From Acidobacteriota bacterium (GTDB taxonomy: Bacteria > Acidobacteriota > Terriglobia > Terriglobales > Acidobacteriaceae): a stretch of 64,000 bases of DNA. Below the pieces are notes generated by a model. That model was not told the DNA's origin and did no database searches. It saw nothing but the letters and a program-made list of their open reading frames with translations. The DNA lies in NCBI GenBank assembly GCA_018268915.1, contig JAFDVQ010000006.1, positions 372,001 to 436,000 of the forward strand. Reading direction: 5' to 3'. Positions within the stretch are counted from its first letter, which is position 1, and the number at the start of each line of letters is the position of its first letter. Made by a program: the position numbers and the translations under genes. Of the stretch, positions 61,039-64,000 are shown one piece after another.

Positions 61039-64000
61039 ATGAACAAAGTTCTTCGTACAGCACTCGTGCTGGCAGTATTTGCCTGCGCGAGTGCGCTCCT
61101 CGTAGTGACGGCCAGTGCACAATCGGTTTACGGATCGATCTTCGGCTCTGTGTCCGACAAGAGCGGGGCTGTCATTCCGAACGCCACGATTACCGTGACG
61201 GACGAAGCCAAAGGCACCGTCGTCACCGTTCAATCCAATGGTTCCGGTGACTACACTGTCCCGCACCTCATCTCTGGCGTGTACGACCTCAAAGTCGTCG
61301 CTCAGGGCTTCAGGCCTTTTGAGACGAAAGGCATTCAAGTCGCCGTAGACACAGCGCCTCGCATCGACCCCACACTTGAAGTGGGTTCAGACACTGGCAC
61401 CACGGTTGAAGTCAACGCGGAGTCCGTTCCGCTGCTGAAGACGGAAAAGGCCGACGTAGCCACCGTATTCGACCAGCAGCAGGTTTCCAGCCTTCCCGTC
61501 GGCGACCAGAACTTCACCAACCTTCAACTCCTTCTTCCAGGCGCCCAGCAACTGGGCTGGTCTCACGCTGCGACAGAAGATCCGCAGGGATCGAAGCAGA
61601 TTCAGGTCGATGGCCAGGCCTTCGGTGGCACGGCTTTCGAGCTGGACGGCACCGACAACCAGGACCCAATTCTTGGAATCATCGTCATCAACCCGGCGCT
61701 CGACGCTGTGACTGAGACGAAGATCACCACGCAGAACTTCGATGCCGAATTGGGCAAAGCCGTTTCGGCCGTCGTTACGGCACAGACACGTTCCGGAACG
61801 AATCAGTTCCACGGCAGTGCTTACGACTTCCGCACTGGCAATGCCAACTACGCAAAGAATCCCTACAGCACGGCGCCTATCCCGGCAGGCTTGAAGAACC
61901 GCTACGGCGGATCGATCGGCGGCCGCGTTATTCGAGACAAGGCCTTCTTCTTCGGCAACTACGAAGCACAGCGGTCAAAGGTAGGAACGTCGAACACAAC
62001 AAGCGTTCCGACGCAGCATCTGATCAACTCCTGCCTCGGTACCGAAGCTCCGTATGCAGGGACTGTGGCCGGTTGCGACTTTAGCGAGTATGCAAACCTC
62101 CTGTCGACCAGAGCTGACAAGCAGCTTGTCTATGACAATCCGACACCTACAACATCGAATCCGTTTCCTAACAATGTCATTCCTGCCTCGCGGCTTTCCG
62201 CGCCCGCGTTGGCGATTTTGACACTGATGAAGCCATATGCGCCGAACAATGGTGCATCGCCGACAGACCAGACCTTCCTCTATAACAACTTCAGCGGTAG
62301 CGGTTCGGGTCTGTTCAATGCCGACCAGTGGACGGTACGCGGCGACTACACACTGAACGAGAAGATGCACGCCTTCGGCCGGTTCTCGCGCTTTACCGAT
62401 ACCCTGTCGGGCAAGGCGATGTTTGGCGATGCCGGTGGTGTAGGCTTCGGCACCGGCGGTCTTGCGGGCAGCTCCAAGGGTGCCAACGACAGCCTGGCGT
62501 CTGGTATGGACATTGCTCTGAATCCGAACCTGCTGACGGACTTCCGTGTCGGCTACTACCGCTACAACATCACCACTGCCAAGTACGATCAAGGCGATGA
62601 ATTCGCGACCCAGATTGGCATACCGAACATCAACGATGGCAGTTACTTCAAATCTGGCGCGCCTGGATTTGTCATCCCCACAGGTGTAAAGGATTCGGGC
62701 GGTAATGCAATCAATGCGAACATTGGTGCTGGTCTGAACATCGGCCGATGCAACTGCCCGTTGACTGAAAAAGAATCGCAGCTGCAGTTTGTGAACAACT
62801 GGACCAAGGTCTTGGGTGCTCACACGGTCAAGGTTGGTGTCGATCTTCGTTTTGCTAACAACCTTCGCGTGCCCTCGGACACAGATCGCGCCGGCGAGTT
62901 TGATTTCGCAAGCGGCCAAACCTCTAACCAGGGCGATCAGGGATCTGGTTTTGCCAGCTTCGTGCTCGGGAATGTCAATCACTTTGGTCGTTACGTTTCC
63001 GTGTCCACAAACGCGAAGGAAGCGCAGAAGCGCCTCTTCTTCTACGGACAGGACACATGGCGAGCGAACAAGAACCTGACCTTGAACCTCGGTCTGCGTT
63101 GGGAGCTCTACACGCCGGAAGCCGTCAACAAGGCTGGTAATGGTGCCCTGCTCAACCTGGAAGATGGGTACATGCATGTCGCCGGTGTCGGCGGAGTGCC
63201 CCTCAACATGGGCTGGGAGACTCACAAGCCCAAGGGACTCGCCCCGCGTATCGGTATCACCTATCAACTTGATCAAAAGACCGTTCTGCGCGCTGGATAT
63301 GGACGCAGCTTCGATCTCGGCGTCTTTGGTTCGATCTTCGGTCACGTTGTAACTCAGAACCTTCCTATCCTGGCGGCACAGAGCGTACAGACAGGCTCGA
63401 CTACCGCAGCCGCTTTCAATATGGCTGATGGCCCACCGGAAGCGACGCTTCCAGCGGTTCCTTCGAACGGTCTCCTGCCTGCGCAGGGCTATTCGGTGAG
63501 CCCCAAGGCACGTCCCAACCCGCTCGAATTCCCAACGATTGATGCATGGAATCTGAGCATTCAGCGCGCGCTTTCGGCGACAACCAGCCTCACGGTTGCC
63601 TATGTGGCGAACAAGGGCACCCACACATTGGGTGACGGGAATTCGAACAACACAAATCCGAATGAGTCCGCACTGTTCCTTCCCGCGGCATACAGCGTCA
63701 CTGGCCAGGCTCTCAATTGGGATCCTGCCGGTGCAGACGGAACGCTCGATCCTGGTTATTCCGGCGGCGTGAAGAATGGTGACTACCTGAAGCGGTATTA
63801 CGGTGGCTCGCTTGCTGCTTGCCGCGATGCAGCCTACGCAACCCCAACCAGCCCAAATATCCAGCCCGGAATGTGCGGATGGAACCAGGGCGTCAGCTAC
63901 TACGGTGACGACCAGAACACTGAATTCGATGCTCTTCAGGTCACCCTGTCGCAGCAGATGATGAAGGGGCTGGCGTTCACTGCTAACTACCAATGGGCCA
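61039..64000 (+). CDS. TonB-dependent receptor with N-terminal carboxypeptidase-regulatory-like domain (copy E, partial)
   Basis: Almost 990 residues are visible and the frame runs off the window. AGGAG is 5 nt before the ATG. The signal peptide (LVLAVFACASALLVVTASAQ) is followed by a regulatory-like domain (IFGSVSDKSGAVIPNATITV), a plug with ELDGTDNQDPILGIIVINPA and a barrel with DKAFFFGNYEAQRSK. It belongs to the same Oar-like group as the other four but to another subtype. A possible structured leader precedes it. Confidence 0.92.
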   Translation, partial: MNKVLRTALVLAVFACASALLVVTASAQSVYGSIFGSVSDKSGAVIPNATITVTDEAKGTVVTVQSNGSGDYTVPHLISGVYDLKVVAQGFRPFETKGIQVAVDTAPRIDPTLEVGSDTGTTVEVNAESVPLLKTEKADVATVFDQQQVSSLPVGDQNFTNLQLLLPGAQQLGWSHAATEDPQGSKQIQVDGQAFGGTAFELDGTDNQDPILGIIVINPALDAVTETKITTQNFDAELGKAVSAVVTAQTRSGTNQFHGSAYDFRTGNANYAKNPYSTAPIPAGLKNRYGGSIGGRVIRDKAFFFGNYEAQRSKVGTSNTTSVPTQHLINSCLGTEAPYAGTVAGCDFSEYANLLSTRADKQLVYDNPTPTTSNPFPNNVIPASRLSAPALAILTLMKPYAPNNGASPTDQTFLYNNFSGSGSGLFNADQWTVRGDYTLNEKMHAFGRFSRFTDTLSGKAMFGDAGGVGFGTGGLAGSSKGANDSLASGMDIALNPNLLTDFRVGYYRYNITTAKYDQGDEFATQIGIPNINDGSYFKSGAPGFVIPTGVKDSGGNAINANIGAGLNIGRCNCPLTEKESQLQFVNNWTKVLGAHTVKVGVDLRFANNLRVPSDTDRAGEFDFASGQTSNQGDQGSGFASFVLGNVNHFGRYVSVSTNAKEAQKRLFFYGQDTWRANKNLTLNLGLRWELYTPEAVNKAGNGALLNLEDGYMHVAGVGGVPLNMGWETHKPKGLAPRIGITYQLDQKTVLRAGYGRSFDLGVFGSIFGHVVTQNLPILAAQSVQTGSTTAAAFNMADGPPEATLPAVPSNGLLPAQGYSVSPKARPNPLEFPTIDAWNLSIQRALSATTSLTVAYVANKGTHTLGDGNSNNTNPNESALFLPAAYSVTGQALNWDPAGADGTLDPGYSGGVKNGDYLKRYYGGSLAACRDAAYATPTSPNIQPGMCGWNQGVSYYGDDQNTEFDALQVTLSQQMMKGLAFTANYQWA

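Noticed and set aside
1..64000. CRISPR arrays, prophage or insertion sequences
   Set aside because: No regularly spaced direct repeats, integrase, transposase or phage structural genes were seen.

Overview
This window looks like a chromosomal segment of a soil-type Acidobacteriota (Terriglobia/Acidobacteriaceae-like). The evidence is a PadR regulator next to an ADOP-type permease (an acidobacterial hallmark pair), five very large TonB-dependent receptors with an N-terminal carboxypeptidase-regulatory-like domain, an ASPIC/UnbV FG-GAP protein, exported glycosidases and a GC-rich base composition. No phage, insertion sequence or CRISPR array was seen. All placements come from reading the sequence; no database search was run.

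Layout. 1-9.1 kb: glyA (partial), PadR-ADOP pair, DUF1223 protein, M23 peptidase, alpha/beta hydrolase plus VKOR, nadD, rsfS. 9.2-16.7 kb: a tandem pair of paralogous TonB-dependent receptors that separates nadD-rsfS from rlmH. 17-19.2 kb: rlmH, cobalamin adenosyltransferase, accD. 19.6-30.2 kb: two more receptors and a secreted debranching-type glycosidase, followed by palindromic intergenic repeats. 30.4-38 kb: a selenocysteine locus. 38-43.4 kb: sulfotransferase, tRNA-Val(GAC), htpG, DUF2200 protein, dnaN. 44.2-54.7 kb: folC-plsC, exported HhH protein, GH35 beta-galactosidase, methyltransferase, class-I amidotransferase-rsmG, parS sites, parA-parB, and a pseudokinase fused to a TonB C-terminal domain. 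55-60.3 kb: small membrane proteins, an HhH protein, a J-domain protein, a Tat-exported ASPIC/UnbV protein with a SnoaL-like partner, and ogt. From 61 kb: a fifth receptor cut by the window end.

The most notable system is on the minus strand at 30432-36289: selD, selA, selB and then two genes that each look like a pair of broken ORFs but are single frames interrupted by one in-frame UGA. In the first, UGA falls at the second position of the CxxC motif of an AhpD/carboxymuconolactone-decarboxylase-like protein (CPY-U-LDSH). In the second, UGA falls at the active-site position of a membrane-anchored iodothyronine-deiodinase-like protein (GSYT-U-PPF). Each UGA is followed at once by a hairpin that could serve as a bacterial SECIS. 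The locus thus appears to encode selenophosphate synthesis, Sec-tRNA synthesis, the Sec elongation factor and two client selenoproteins, in gaps of 12-68 nt. tRNA-Sec (selC) was not found in the window.

Other themes: many genes lack a Shine-Dalgarno sequence and carry a TANNNT hexamer 6-11 nt before the start codon, suggesting leaderless transcripts. Terminators after receptor genes share nearly the same stem. A perfect 23-bp palindrome covers the folC start codon. REP-like palindromes lie between genes at 30.2-30.4 kb, and one may sit in frame inside the glycosidase gene.
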